Origin: Phyllobacterium bourgognense
GTDB lineage: Bacteria; Pseudomonadota; Alphaproteobacteria; Rhizobiales; Rhizobiaceae
Direction of reading: 5' to 3'
Assembly: GCF_003337575.1 (NCBI RefSeq)
Contig: NZ_QPJM01000014.1
Location: 1-64,000 of the forward strand
DNA length: 64,000 nucleotides
Shown piece by piece: positions 9,485 through 22,303 of the stretch (positions within the stretch are counted from its first letter, which is position 1; each line of letters begins with the position of its first letter). The notes beneath the pieces were generated by a model. That model was given only the letters and a program-made list of their open reading frames with translations, searched no databases and was not told the origin of the DNA. Position numbers and translations under genes: made by a program.

Positions 9485-10279
9485 ATGACTGCAGCGACCG
9501 TAACAGCCCGCAAATCCTACTCCACGACGACGCCAGCCTATACGCCGGCACCGCAAGGCAAGGTCTCGTTCTCGTTTCGCAATGTGGCCAAGCAGTTTGG
9601 CGGCAAGGCAGTGCTGCAAGGCATCAACCTTGATGTCTACGAGGGACAATTCGTTGCGGTCATCGGCAAGAGCGGTTGTGGGAAGAGCACGCTGTTGCGT
9701 TTGCTCGCCGGGCTCGACAAGCCGACATCGGGCGAGATTGTTACAGGAGTCCTGGAAGCTGATCAGAAACGTACCCGCATCATGTTTCAGGAGCCGCGAC
9801 TTCTGCCTTGGGCTCGTGTGGTTGCTAATGTTGACGTTGGGCTGACCGGTATTGAAAAAGGCAGGGCTGCGCGCAAGAAAAGCGCGGAAATTCTGGCCGA
9901 AGTCGGACTGGCGGATCGTGGCGGCGAGTGGCCGTCCGTGCTTTCAGGCGGGCAGCGGCAGCGCGTTGCTCTTGCGCGGGCGCTGGTGGGGCACCCATCC
10001 ATATTGGCACTCGACGAACCACTGGGCGCACTGGATGCGCTGACTCGGATCGAGATGCAACAACTGCTGGAACGAATCTGGCTGGCGAAGAAATTTACCG
10101 CGGTTCTGGTGACCCATGATGTAGCCGAGGCCGTTTCGCTTGCCGACCGCGTTGTCGTCATAGACAGCGGACGCATTGCGCTCGATCTGGCGATCCCGGT
10201 TGAACGTCCGCGCCGGCATGCTTCGCCCGAACTGGCGTTTTTTGAGCGTCAGATACTGGATCAGTTGTATAATCGATAA
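9485..10279 (+). CDS. ssuB: sulfonate ABC transporter ATP-binding protein
   Basis: This 264-residue ABC ATPase powers sulfonate import. Walker A is GKSGCGKST, the Q-loop lies in [12 protein letters not shown], the signature is [15 protein letters not shown], Walker B is [12 protein letters not shown] and the switch is VTHDVAEA. The N-terminal 25 residues (Ala/Thr/Pro-rich) precede the ABC fold. It follows ssuC by nine bases and ends the operon, just before a terminator hairpin. Confidence 0.93.
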   Translation: MTAATVTARKSYSTTTPAYTPAPQGKVSFSFRNVAKQFGGKAVLQGINLDVYEGQFVAVIGKSGCGKSTLLRLLAGLDKPTSGEIVTGVLEADQKRTRIMFQEPRLLPWARVVANVDVGLTGIEKGRAARKKSAEILAEVGLADRGGEWPSVLSGGQRQRVALARALVGHPSILALDEPLGALDALTRIEMQQLLERIWLAKKFTAVLVTHDVAEAVSLADRVVVIDSGRIALDLAIPVERPRRHASPELAFFERQILDQLYNR

Positions 10280-10282
10280 GAA

Positions 10283-10311
10283 AACACCCGCCTACGATGT
10301 CAGCGGGTGTT
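10283..10311. terminator. bidirectional hairpin between ssuB and fsa
   Basis: AACACCCGC (10283-10291) and GCGGGTGTT (10303-10311) form a nine-base-pair stem with an 11-base loop. On the minus strand it is followed by a short T run, so it fits best as the terminator of fsa. It can also stop ssu transcripts. Confidence 0.7.
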
Positions 10312-10334
10312 GCATTCAGATAGTAATACTCAGA

Positions 10335-10988
10335 TCAGGCGATCTTCTGGCCGGTCTTTGCCCAGTCAGCGAGGAAAGTCTCGAGACCCCTGTCGGTCAG
10401 CGGATGCTTGACGAGCGCCTTCAGCGTTGCTGGCGGCGCGGTTACGACGTCTGCACCGATGAGTGCGGCTTCCTTGACATGGTTGACTGTGCGGATCGAG
10501 GCCGCAAGGATTTCCGTCGGATAGTCGTAGTTGTCGTAGATCGTACGGATTTCGGAAATCAGCTCAAGGCCGTTGATGCCGATGTCGTCGATGCGGCCAA
10601 TGAAGGGCGAGATGAATGTTGCGCCCGCTTTCGCGGCCAGCAGCGCCTGATTGGCGGAGAAGCAGAGGGTCACGTTAACGAGGTGTCCGTCGGAACGAAG
10701 TGCCTTGCAGGCCCTGAGGCCGTCGAGTGTAAGCGGTACCTTGATGCAGATGTTGTCCGCGATCTTGGCAAGCACCGCCGCCTCTTTCATCATCTGCTCA
10801 TATTCGACCGCTGTCACTTCGGCCGAAACAGGTCCCTTGACGATGCTGCAGATTTCCTTGGTGACCTCGAAGATGCTGCCGCCGGATTTGAGAATCAACG
10901 AAGGGTTGGTTGTCACGCCATCGAGTAATCCAAGATCGTTGAGTTCACGGATTTCCTTTACATCGGCGGTGTCGACAAAGAATTTCAT
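10335..10988 (-). CDS. fsa: fructose-6-phosphate aldolase / TalC-type transaldolase
   Basis: This 217-residue TIM-barrel class I aldolase belongs to the small transaldolase subfamily. The N-terminus [16 protein letters not shown] and the motif GVTTNPSLI are typical. The Schiff-base lysine lies in ICIKVPLT (Lys83). Members either cleave fructose 6-phosphate to dihydroxyacetone and glyceraldehyde 3-phosphate or act as transaldolases, and sequence reading alone does not separate the two. The ATG has AGGAAGG upstream. It is divergent from priA across a 123-base spacer that should hold both promoters. Confidence 0.85.
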   Translation of the reverse strand: MKFFVDTADVKEIRELNDLGLLDGVTTNPSLILKSGGSIFEVTKEICSIVKGPVSAEVTAVEYEQMMKEAAVLAKIADNICIKVPLTLDGLRACKALRSDGHLVNVTLCFSANQALLAAKAGATFISPFIGRIDDIGINGLELISEIRTIYDNYDYPTEILAASIRTVNHVKEAALIGADVVTAPPATLKALVKHPLTDRGLETFLADWAKTGQKIA

Positions 10989-11111
10989 CGGAGCAGTCCT
11001 TCCTTATATGACTGATGGCCCAGCATTAGCTGCGCCGAATATGAGAGATGGGATATTTCTCTCGGAAAGTGACTTTTCTTTATCCGAAAGCCGCGTCAAG
11101 GTCACGCCCAT

Positions 11112-13295
11112 ATGAGCCAGGATTCGTTCATCCCGCAAAAAATAGTTCCCGTGCTTGTGCCGATGCCGGCCGAGCGGCCCTATAGCTATGCCGTGCCGGA
11201 CGGCATGGAGGTCAAGGCCGGTTCGATCGTGCGCGTGCCACTGGGACCACGCGAGGTCGCGGGCATTGTAACGGAGGGTTCGACAGACTCTATCGATGCG
11301 AAAAAGCTGCGGCCGATTTCGGAACTCTTTGACTGTCCTCCGGTCGATGATGGCATGATGCGGTTCATGCGCTGGGCTGCTGACTATACGATATCGCCGC
11401 CTGGCATGGTGGCGCGGATGGTATTACGGGTGCCTGCCGCCTTCGACCCGGAACCGCCTGTTCAGGGTTTGCGATTCTCCGGCCGCGAGCCTGACAGGAT
11501 GACGGGCGCCCGTGCCCGCGTATTGGAACTTGCGGAAGATGGAATGGCCTGGACCCGAACCGGGCTCGCTCATGCCGCTGGCGTGTCGGCAACTGTCATC
11601 GATGGTCTCGCCGCGCAGGGTGTGTTCGAACAGGTGATGATCCCGGCACGGCCAATCGTAGCTGCTCCCGATCCGGATTATGCGAAAGCAGCCTTGTCTC
11701 CCGATCAGACGCAAGCTGCAGATCAACTGGTCGAAGCGGTATCGACGAATGGCTTCTCGGTATCCTTGCTCGATGGCGTCACAGGCTCGGGTAAGACGGA
11801 GGTCTATTTCGAGGCGGTCGCCAAGGCTATCGAATGCGGCAAGCAGGTGTTGATCCTGCTGCCGGAGATTGCGCTGACCCAGCAATTTCTCGATCGGTTC
11901 CACGACCGTTTCGGTTCGAAACCTGCGGAGTGGCATTCCGACCTCGCTCCTCGCTCACGCGAGCGGGTGTGGCGTCAAGTTATGGAGGGTCAGGTCAGAG
12001 TTGTCGCTGGCGCGCGCTCGGCATTGTTCCTGCCGTTCAAGGATCTGGGATTGATCATTGTCGATGAGGAGCATGATCCGGCCTACAAGCAGGAGGATCG
12101 CGTGTTTTACAATGCGCGCGACATGGCCGTGGTGCGCGGGCATATCGGCAATTTTCCTGTGGTCCTGGCATCGGCAACACCATCGATCGAAAGTCAGGTC
12201 AACGCCCAACAAGGACGTTATACGCGTATTCGCCTGGCGGGCCGCTATGCGGAAGCTGCGATGCCCGACCTCAAATCGATCGACATGCGCAAATCACCGC
12301 CGCGACCGGGTGGTTTCCTTTCACCGGCGCTGGTCGAGGCGATCAACCAGACCTTGCAGCGCAAGGAGCAATCGCTGCTGTTCCTCAATCGCCGTGGCTA
12401 TGCGCCGCTGACTTTATGCCGGGTATGCGGCCATCGGTTTCAGTGCCCCGACTGTTCAAGCTGGCTGGTGGAGCATCGCTTTCGTGGTCAGCTCGTCTGT
12501 CATCAATGCGGGCACCGTGAGGCGAGGCCGGAGGCTTGTCCATCCTGTGGTACGCTTGACCATCTGGTCGCTTGCGGCCCGGGTGTCGAGCGCATCGCCG
12601 AGGAAGCGGAGAAGACATTCCCCGATGCGCGTATCATCGTCCTGTCATCCGATCTCATGGGTGTGAAGCGTCTGCGGCTTGAACTCGATGCAATTGCGCG
12701 CGGAGAAGCGGATATCGTCATCGGCACACAGCTCGTCGCCAAGGGGCATAATTTCCCCAACATGACGCTCGTCGGGGTTGTCGATGCGGATCTCGGGCTT
12801 GCCAATGGCGATCCGCGCGCTGCCGAGCGCACGTTTCAGTTGCTCAACCAGGTAACGGGGCGCGCCGGACGAACCGGCAAAAAGAGCCTTGGACTGTTGC
12901 AGACCTATCAACCGGACCATCCCGTCATGCGCGCGATCGTTTCTGGTGATGCACAAGCCTTTTACGAGCGTGAGATAGAGGAGCGAGAACGCTCCGGGCT
13001 GCCGCCATTCGGCCGCCTGGCAGCATTGATTATCTCGGCAGCAACACGGCCAGAGGCGGAAAATCATGCCCGGGCTTTACGGCGTGCAGCGCCTGCCTCA
13101 CCGCAGATCAGCGTGCTCGGTCCGGCGGAAGCGCCACTCGCGCTTGTTCGGGGGCGCCACCGCTTCCGGCTCCTGATCCATGGCACCCGCAAGGCGGATA
13201 TTCAGGGCTTTATCCGCGCCATGCTGGCGGCAGGACCAAAAGAACGGGGATCGGTGCGCGTGCAGGTTGATATTGATCCGCAAAGCTTCTTATAA
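11112..13295 (+). CDS. priA: primosomal protein N' (PriA helicase)
   Basis: This 727-residue 3'-5' DNA helicase restarts stalled replication forks. The N-terminal 3'-DNA-binding domain is followed by helicase motifs: Walker A DGVTGSGKTEVY, the DEEH box in IIVDEEHDPAYKQ, and ASATPS. A zinc-binding module with paired cysteines (CRVCG, CPDCS, CHQCG, CPSCG) follows. Motifs V and VI occur as IGTQLVAKGHNFPN and QVTGRAGR. Length is normal. It stands upstream of the atp region, with a dispersed repeat directly after its stop. Confidence 0.96.
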   Translation: MSQDSFIPQKIVPVLVPMPAERPYSYAVPDGMEVKAGSIVRVPLGPREVAGIVTEGSTDSIDAKKLRPISELFDCPPVDDGMMRFMRWAADYTISPPGMVARMVLRVPAAFDPEPPVQGLRFSGREPDRMTGARARVLELAEDGMAWTRTGLAHAAGVSATVIDGLAAQGVFEQVMIPARPIVAAPDPDYAKAALSPDQTQAADQLVEAVSTNGFSVSLLDGVTGSGKTEVYFEAVAKAIECGKQVLILLPEIALTQQFLDRFHDRFGSKPAEWHSDLAPRSRERVWRQVMEGQVRVVAGARSALFLPFKDLGLIIVDEEHDPAYKQEDRVFYNARDMAVVRGHIGNFPVVLASATPSIESQVNAQQGRYTRIRLAGRYAEAAMPDLKSIDMRKSPPRPGGFLSPALVEAINQTLQRKEQSLLFLNRRGYAPLTLCRVCGHRFQCPDCSSWLVEHRFRGQLVCHQCGHREARPEACPSCGTLDHLVACGPGVERIAEEAEKTFPDARIIVLSSDLMGVKRLRLELDAIARGEADIVIGTQLVAKGHNFPNMTLVGVVDADLGLANGDPRAAERTFQLLNQVTGRAGRTGKKSLGLLQTYQPDHPVMRAIVSGDAQAFYEREIEERERSGLPPFGRLAALIISAATRPEAENHARALRRAAPASPQISVLGPAEAPLALVRGRHRFRLLIHGTRKADIQGFIRAMLAAGPKERGSVRVQVDIDPQSFL

Positions 13296-13300
13296 AACTC

Positions 13301-13394
13301 GCCACGGCGGGCTGCAAATGGCGCTTTTCTGTGCTCCGGTGCTCACGTACCGAAAAGTACGCTCCGCTCCGGTGCTCGAAAAGCACCATTTTCG
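13301..13394. repeat. dispersed palindromic repeat, copy B
   Basis: This is the better-preserved copy of the repeat also found at 1782-1875. Its core hairpin is CGTAC (13346-13350), loop CGAAAA and GTACG (13357-13361). Outer arms TGGCGCTTTTC (13319-13329) and GAAAAGCACCA (13378-13388) pair with one mismatch. It starts five bases after the priA stop codon, so it may fold at the 3' end of priA transcripts. Confidence 0.75.
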
Positions 13395-13465
13395 CTACCC
13401 CATGACGAGTTTTGGGTCGGCGCTATGAAAGCAGGATTACAGGTAATTTGGGGAAGGGATAAGAA

Positions 13466-13855
13466 ATGGAACTTTATTGGCCGGCGACTACTGGCGAATG
13501 GCTGGCTTGGTTGTCAGCGGCAATCACAGTCATCTTCGGATTGATCCTGTTTTTTGCTCCTCGTGTCGCACTGAAAATCATGCGCCTGCAGACCAAACCC
13601 GAGCGGCCCGAAGCCATATCTGAAGTGCGCGCCACGTTTGCCGGATTTTATCTCGGACTTGGGCTAAGTGCGCTGGTTTTTTCCCAGCCGTTTCTCTGGA
13701 TCGCGCTTGGCGTTTCGTGGGGCTTTACAGTCTTCGGCCGGCTGATCTCGATGATGTCGGATCGGGGCAACACTGTTTATAACTGGATGTCGGTGCTTGT
13801 CGAAATTGCGCTGGCAACGGGCCCCTTGCTCTTTGCCTTCGGCTTCATTGCATAA
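13466..13855 (+). CDS. DUF4345-type small membrane protein
   Basis: This 129-residue protein has four likely membrane segments (about residues 12-34, 55-75, 77-95 and 105-128). The motif RATFAGFYLGLGLSAL resembles the DUF4345 family of rhizobial integral membrane proteins of unknown function. The start ATG is preceded by GGGAAGGGATAAGAA. It stands between priA and the atp operon. The 245 bases after it contain no recognised feature and should include the atp promoter. Confidence 0.65.
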   Translation: MELYWPATTGEWLAWLSAAITVIFGLILFFAPRVALKIMRLQTKPERPEAISEVRATFAGFYLGLGLSALVFSQPFLWIALGVSWGFTVFGRLISMMSDRGNTVYNWMSVLVEIALATGPLLFAFGFIA

Positions 13856-14100
13856 ACATGACAGCATTAGTTGAATCAGTTGCTCATAATTATCCAGAGC
13901 TGCGGCGATTCGGACGGCCTTTTTAGGGGATTCGCGTGTTGCGAGTCCTGAGTTCCTATGCTAGACGGCATTCAAATCTCGTCGGATACGGCTCTCGGGT
14001 TGTGCCTTCGGCGGTAAAAAAATCAATAATGCCAAAGATTTGACCGAAAATCCTTTCCGGTTTCCAGATTTTTGGCTCCAACGCAGAGAGCTTGTCGTTC

Positions 14101-16190
<2,090 letters not shown>

Positions 16191-16211
16191 CAATACGGAC
16201 GGGATGAACGG

Positions 16212-17090
16212 ATGCCTTCGTTAAAGGATCTGAGAAACCGGATCGCCTCGGTCAAGGCGACGCAGAAAATCACCAAGGCGATGCAAATGGTCGCCGCGGC
16301 GAAGCTGCGTCGTGCGCAGGAGGCTGCGGAAGCCGCTCGTCCCTATTCGCAGCGCATGGCTGCGGTGCTGGCGAACATCGCTTCCAATGTCGATGGCGAT
16401 GATGCGCCTGTGCTGATGAGCGGGACAGGCAAGGACGATGTGCATCTGCTTGTCGTCTGCACTTCTGAACGTGGCCTTTGCGGCGGGTTCAACGCGCAGA
16501 TCGCGCGTCTGGCTCGTGATCATACCCGCCGGCTTCTCGCCGACGGCAAGACGGTCAAGATCATTACCGTTGGCAAGAAAGGCGCAGATATCCTGCGCCG
16601 TGATCTCGGCAAGAACATTATCGATCACGTCAATCTGCGCGAAGTCAAAACGCTTGGTTTTGTCAACGCTGACGAGATCGGACACAAGATCATTACGCTC
16701 TTCAATGAAGGTGCGTTCGACGTTGCCACGCTGTTCTATTCGGAATTCAAGTCGGTGATCGCCCAGATACCGACTGCCCAGCAGTTGATTCCGGCCAGTG
16801 CCATCGGCGATGTCGAGCCGGAGAGCGCAGGCGATGCAGTTTATGAATATGAGCCGGATCCGGCCGCCATTCTCGGCGATCTGATCCCGCGTAATATTTC
16901 CGTCCAGGTTTTCCGCGCTCTCCTTGAAAACGCGGCATCGGAGCAGGGTGCACGTATGTCCGCCATGGACAATGCAACCCGCAATGCCGGTGACATGATC
17001 AACAAGCTGACAATGTCGTACAACCGCCAGCGTCAAGCCCAGATCACCAAAGAACTGATTGAAATTATTTCGGGCGCGGAAGCGCTCTAA
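16212..17090 (+). CDS. atpG: ATP synthase F1 gamma subunit
   Basis: This 292-residue central-shaft subunit couples proton-driven rotation to catalysis. The N-terminal coiled-coil helix ([20 protein letters not shown]), the central [10 protein letters not shown] motif and the C-terminal helix with [14 protein letters not shown] are all present. It follows atpA by 21 bases. Confidence 0.98.
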   Translation: MPSLKDLRNRIASVKATQKITKAMQMVAAAKLRRAQEAAEAARPYSQRMAAVLANIASNVDGDDAPVLMSGTGKDDVHLLVVCTSERGLCGGFNAQIARLARDHTRRLLADGKTVKIITVGKKGADILRRDLGKNIIDHVNLREVKTLGFVNADEIGHKIITLFNEGAFDVATLFYSEFKSVIAQIPTAQQLIPASAIGDVEPESAGDAVYEYEPDPAAILGDLIPRNISVQVFRALLENAASEQGARMSAMDNATRNAGDMINKLTMSYNRQRQAQITKELIEIISGAEAL

Positions 17091-17102
17091 TCGCGAAGGT
17101 AA

Positions 17103-18734
<1,632 letters not shown>

Positions 18735-18746
18735 CGCACGACTGAT

Positions 18747-18764
18747 GGCGGGCTGCGGCCCGCC
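18747..18764 (+). other. stem-loop between atpD and atpC
   Basis: GGCGGGC (18747-18753) pairs with GCCCGCC (18758-18764) around a four-base loop, followed by TTT. The T tract is too short for an efficient terminator. An intercistronic hairpin that stabilises the atpD message or lowers atpC expression fits better. Confidence 0.55.
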
Positions 18765-18791
18765 TTTCGCCACAGGATTTGAGTGAATATC

Positions 18792-19199
18792 ATGGCAGAA
18801 GCCTTTCAGTTCGAACTCGTGTCACCGGAGCGTCTGCTTCTTTCGGAGCAGATCACCGAGGTCGTCGTGCCAGGTACCGAGGGTTATATGACTGTCATGG
18901 CGCACCATGCGCCATTGATGGCAACAGTGAAGCCGGGCGTCGTCGCCGTGAAGACACCGGACGGCAAGCTGGACCGTTACGTCGTTTTCGGCGGCTTCGT
19001 CGATATCACGCCCGACGGCTGCACGCTCCTTGCAGAATCGGCAGTACACGTCACCGATATAAGGGCCGATGAGCTGCAGAACCGCATAAAGGACGCCCAG
19101 GAAGACTTCGAAGACGCGACAACCCGCGAAGATCGGGCCAAGGCAGAAGACCTTCTCGGCCAACTGAAGACGCTCGAGGAAGCCATCAAGGCTGCTTGA
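18792..19199 (+). CDS. atpC: ATP synthase F1 epsilon subunit
   Basis: This 135-residue rotor subunit regulates ATP hydrolysis. The N-terminal beta-sandwich has the motifs FQFELVSPERLLLSEQ, VPGTEGYMTVMAHHAP and YVVFGGFVDI, followed by the two-helix C-terminal domain. The ATG at 18792 is preferred to an in-frame GTG nine bases upstream because the protein then begins MAEAFQFELVSPE like its homologues. It is the last gene of the operon and is followed by a strong terminator. Confidence 0.96.
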   Translation: MAEAFQFELVSPERLLLSEQITEVVVPGTEGYMTVMAHHAPLMATVKPGVVAVKTPDGKLDRYVVFGGFVDITPDGCTLLAESAVHVTDIRADELQNRIKDAQEDFEDATTREDRAKAEDLLGQLKTLEEAIKAA

Positions 19200-19226
19200 T
19201 TGGGCCAAACGGATCAATGATAAATC

Positions 19227-19250
19227 AAGCGGGCTCCGGCCCGTTTTTTT
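19227..19250 (+). terminator. Rho-independent terminator of atpHAGDC
   Basis: AAGCGGGC (19227-19234) pairs with GCCCGTTT (19239-19246) around the loop TCCG. The T run extends to 19250. It lies 27 bases after the atpC stop. Confidence 0.92.
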
Positions 19251-19310
19251 ATGGCGTTGTTCTGGCAATCAAAGGTGAATGGGTCTAGGTGGCGAATGGC
19301 GGGTTCTAGC

Positions 19311-19335
19311 GGAACAAACACGGCAACGGCTGGTT
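19311..19335 (+). promoter_or_regulatory. candidate EcfG-type promoter
   Basis: GGAAC (19311-19315) is followed after exactly 16 bases by GGTT (19332-19335), close to the EcfG consensus GGAAC-N16/17-CGTT. The start codon of the next small gene is 34 bases downstream. The GGAAC context (GGAACAAAC) is the same as at the csbD-type gene promoter at 48290. Confidence 0.5.
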
Positions 19336-19369
19336 GATAAGAAACGACAACTCAGCGTGGAGCCTAGCT

Positions 19370-19612
19370 ATGTCCGAACCAGCCACCACCATGATAGCCG
19401 TCGTGGTTTTCGATAAAGATGATTCCGGAACGCTCTATTCTGTCGGCGAACCGCAGGCACATGGGACAGAAGAGCTCGCCGTGTCAGCGGCGAAGGAACT
19501 GGCTTCCCAACATGACGGAGTTATTGCATGGAAACGGGAGGGTAGCAGCACTGATGATGCTGGCCGGCTTACGATCCTTTATAAGGCGGGTGAAGCCATA
19601 GATATGGAGTAA
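19370..19612 (+). CDS. small hypothetical protein, possible stress regulon member
   Basis: This 80-residue acidic soluble protein begins MSEPATTMIAVVVFDKDD. The ATG at 19370 has GGAG eight bases upstream; the frame also extends 12 codons further upstream, where no binding site is seen. No signal peptide or membrane segment is visible, and the family was not recognised. The composition (VVVFDKDDSGTLYSVGE, then AAKELASQHDG) suggests a small alpha/beta fold. The EcfG-like site at 19311 points to general stress control. Confidence 0.6.
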   Translation: MSEPATTMIAVVVFDKDDSGTLYSVGEPQAHGTEELAVSAAKELASQHDGVIAWKREGSSTDDAGRLTILYKAGEAIDME

Positions 19613-19706
19613 CGGCCGCGCCGGTGATGAACGGCCGGATCATGTTCTTTCCAAAGCTATCGCGCTAAGATCGTTCCGAGAGACTATAGGGCGGGGCGAG
19701 AAAGAA

Positions 19707-20492
19707 ATGAGGCGTCTGTTTGTCGGTGCTGCTATCGTCGTTGCCGTCTACCTGTTGCTGGCGTATGTGGCTCTTCCAATGGCCTGGACTCACTATGAAC
19801 GACAGCCAGGCCTCGCCGATCATCCCATGGTGACGAAGACTGGACGCGGCATTCCGGGCGACCCGCTTAACGTAGGACTCATAGGTAATCGTGAGGACAT
19901 CATCCGTGCCATGCATGCCGGTGCCTGGTATCCTGCTGATCCTGTCACCTTGCGTTCCAGCATTGATATCATTGGAAGCGTGATGCTCGACCGGCCTTAC
20001 GACAAGGCTCCGGTCAGTCCGCTATTTTATGAAGGCCGCCGCGAGGACCTCGCTTACGAAATGCCCGTTGGCAGCAGTGCAAAGCAGCGACATCATGTTC
20101 GTTTGTGGAAGGTGCTCGATACGGGCGTAGAACAACGGCCCGTGTGGCTCGGTTCCGCAACCTTCGACCAACGCGTGGGATTCAGTGAGTATACCGGTCA
20201 AGTAACGCATGACATCGCACCGGATATCGATGCCGAGCGTGATTATTTTGCCAATAGTCTTACGCAGGCGGGTATGGTGGAGACGATCTATCAGGTCTCG
20301 GGCGTCGGGCCGACGCTGAATGGCCGCAATGGCGAGGGCAGCCCGTATTTTACCGATGGCGAAATTCGCATGCTGACCTTGGTCCATGACGGGCAACGCC
20401 GGAGCCAACCGCCTGAAATATTGGCCTCACCGCCGCTCATTCAAGCCAAGGACAATGCCTGGATGACAATCAAGGATGCGTTGGGCAACTAA
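19707..20492 (+). CDS. LssY C-terminal domain protein
   Basis: This 261-residue protein has one N-terminal membrane anchor (about residues 5-25) and a periplasmic domain. The segments GDPLNVGLIGNREDIIRAMH, AGAWYPADPVTLRSS, DLAYEMPVGSS and RHHVRLWKV match the LssY_C family. This domain was first seen at the end of LssY in a Legionella type I secretion locus and also occurs alone or fused to PAP2 domains. Its biochemical function is not established. It stands between the small protein at 19370 and the dioxygenase gene, all on the plus strand. Confidence 0.75.
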   Translation: MRRLFVGAAIVVAVYLLLAYVALPMAWTHYERQPGLADHPMVTKTGRGIPGDPLNVGLIGNREDIIRAMHAGAWYPADPVTLRSSIDIIGSVMLDRPYDKAPVSPLFYEGRREDLAYEMPVGSSAKQRHHVRLWKVLDTGVEQRPVWLGSATFDQRVGFSEYTGQVTHDIAPDIDAERDYFANSLTQAGMVETIYQVSGVGPTLNGRNGEGSPYFTDGEIRMLTLVHDGQRRSQPPEILASPPLIQAKDNAWMTIKDALGN

Positions 20493-20577
20493 GCGCGGTT
20501 GTTCAGCCGAGATTTTGACAGCTGATAATATATTGCCCATCGTTGGGCCAGTGAGAACGCTATTCCTGGAGGAAGCC

Positions 20578-21420
20578 ATGAGCGCACACCCTTCGCATAC
20601 TGTAAGCGCTGATACCGATAAAGATCTCAATACCCTGCAAACCGACGGTATTGTTGGCAAGAAGGGCGCGTTCTCGCGCGAATGGGCGGAGAATATGCGT
20701 GAGGACATGATGACCGCTTTCTGGTCAGCAATTCAGCGGCCGGGCGGTGCTGTTGGTCGCGGGCCGCGGCGCTGGTATGTCGAGATACATCCAGAGGAAT
20801 TTGGCGGCTTTGTCGATCTCGTCACACATCCGTGGGTCATGGCCATGTGCGAGAATGCTTTGGGCAGGGATTATCAGATCGTCGAGATTGGTTTTGATGT
20901 GCCATTCCAAGGTGCGAAGTACCAGCCATGGCATCGCGATTTTCCTTCTCCGCGCGAGACTTATGAAGGGCGACGCATTACATCGCTGGCGTTCAACCTG
21001 ACCGGCGTAGACGTGACGGAAGATATGGGACCTTTCGAGGTTGCGCCTGGCACTCAGTATGAAGATGGACGGACGTGGAAGCATGAGATGTTTCCTTCGA
21101 GGGAGATATGGCCGATGTTTCAGGAGCGGGCAGTCAGGAAATATCCAGAACTTGGCGACATATCCTGTCGTTCGGCGCTGACGGTACACCGCGGAACCGA
21201 GCACGCTTCACCGATCGCCCGGCCCGTCATGGTGCTTGGCGTCGATGCCCCGGGGGCAGGGCACGCCGAATTGCACGACTTGATGGTGACGCAGAATTAC
21301 TTCGACGCGCTGCCTCTATCAGTCCGTGAGCATCTCGTTTGCCGCGTCGTCGACAAACTCGTGCCGGTCACCCAGAAACATGACATTGAGGGCCTTGTCA
21401 TGGGGGCGGATCCTGTGTGA
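20578..21420 (+). CDS. phytanoyl-CoA dioxygenase-like Fe(II)/2-oxoglutarate enzyme
   Basis: This 280-residue protein is probably a PhyH-family non-heme iron oxygenase, hydroxylating an unknown small molecule with 2-oxoglutarate and O2. The metal motif HxD is His119-Arg-Asp121 in QPWHRDFPSP, and the distal histidine is His204 or His209 in VHRGTEHAS. The ATG at 20578 has a strong site (GGAGGAAG); the in-frame extension upstream overlaps the LssY_C gene and has none. Substrates of bacterial PhyH proteins range from siderophores to secondary metabolites, and nothing nearby identifies one. Confidence 0.72.
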   Translation: MSAHPSHTVSADTDKDLNTLQTDGIVGKKGAFSREWAENMREDMMTAFWSAIQRPGGAVGRGPRRWYVEIHPEEFGGFVDLVTHPWVMAMCENALGRDYQIVEIGFDVPFQGAKYQPWHRDFPSPRETYEGRRITSLAFNLTGVDVTEDMGPFEVAPGTQYEDGRTWKHEMFPSREIWPMFQERAVRKYPELGDISCRSALTVHRGTEHASPIARPVMVLGVDAPGAGHAELHDLMVTQNYFDALPLSVREHLVCRVVDKLVPVTQKHDIEGLVMGADPV

Positions 21421-21526
21421 TGCCTGTTGAGGCGGCCAGGAATGACAACGCGGTAGAAGGCCGTCTTTACCGCATCTTTCATTGTTCGAGCCTATAAAGT
21501 GCCGACCGGATCTCTGGAAGGCATCG

Positions 21527-22279
21527 ATGAACACTTTCAATCGCTGGATGACGATGTTCGAGGCTTTGTCGCCCGTCAGGCAGATACTGCTGTTGCTCGG
21601 TCTCGGCTGTGTCCTCGCCAATGGCCTGGCTGCCCTCTTCTTCAAGCTCGGCGGTTACGACAGTCTCGACAAGACGATCCTTCTAACAACGCTTATCGTT
21701 ATCGTCGTCGGAGGGCCGCTTGGAGCATTTCTGGTCGGATTGAACTATCGCCTGAAGGTTATGGCGCACGAGCTCGACATCGCATTCCGCAAGGACGGGA
21801 TGACAGGACTGTCAACGCGTCATGAGTTTTATCTGCGGGTCGAGCAAATGATCCTTGGTAACAATCCTGCTCTCAGTGCCGGGGCCGTGCTTTATATAGA
21901 TGCCGATCACTTCAAGTCGGTCAACGATCGGTTCGGCCACGCCGCTGGAGATGATGCGCTACAAGAGATCGGAACTCTCATTGGAAAGCGGTTGGGTCGG
22001 CGGGACGTCGGCGCGCGCTTTGGCGGCGAAGAATTTGCAGTTTTCCTAGCCGATGCAGACTATGGCAAAGCATCATGGGTGGCGCACGGCATACTGCTCG
22101 ATGTTCGAGGCATATCGCGGAAAGTCGCCCGGACCGAATTGTCGTTGACGGTCAGCATCGGCGTTGCGTTTCATGAGCCTGGGCAAACACTGGAACAACT
22201 GGTCAATGCTGCGGACGAATGCCTTTACCGGGCCAAGAACCAAGGGCGCGACCGCATCGTTTACGAGATGGCTTCGTAG
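21527..22279 (+). CDS. membrane-bound diguanylate cyclase (GGDEF)
   Basis: This 250-residue protein has two N-terminal membrane segments (about residues 14-35 and 45-70) and one GGDEF domain. The active-site motif is GGEEF in VGARFGGEEFAVF, with the upstream substrate motifs YIDADHFKSVND and GHAAGDDAL. It should make cyclic di-GMP from two GTP. The allosteric inhibitory site (RxxD five residues before GGEEF) is GRRD, so feedback inhibition is probably lost. No input domain beyond the membrane anchor is visible. Start ATG 21527 follows GGAAGG. Confidence 0.88.
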   Translation: MNTFNRWMTMFEALSPVRQILLLLGLGCVLANGLAALFFKLGGYDSLDKTILLTTLIVIVVGGPLGAFLVGLNYRLKVMAHELDIAFRKDGMTGLSTRHEFYLRVEQMILGNNPALSAGAVLYIDADHFKSVNDRFGHAAGDDALQEIGTLIGKRLGRRDVGARFGGEEFAVFLADADYGKASWVAHGILLDVRGISRKVARTELSLTVSIGVAFHEPGQTLEQLVNAADECLYRAKNQGRDRIVYEMAS

Positions 22280-22303
22280 GACCAGGGCACTAGCTCCAGG
22301 CTA

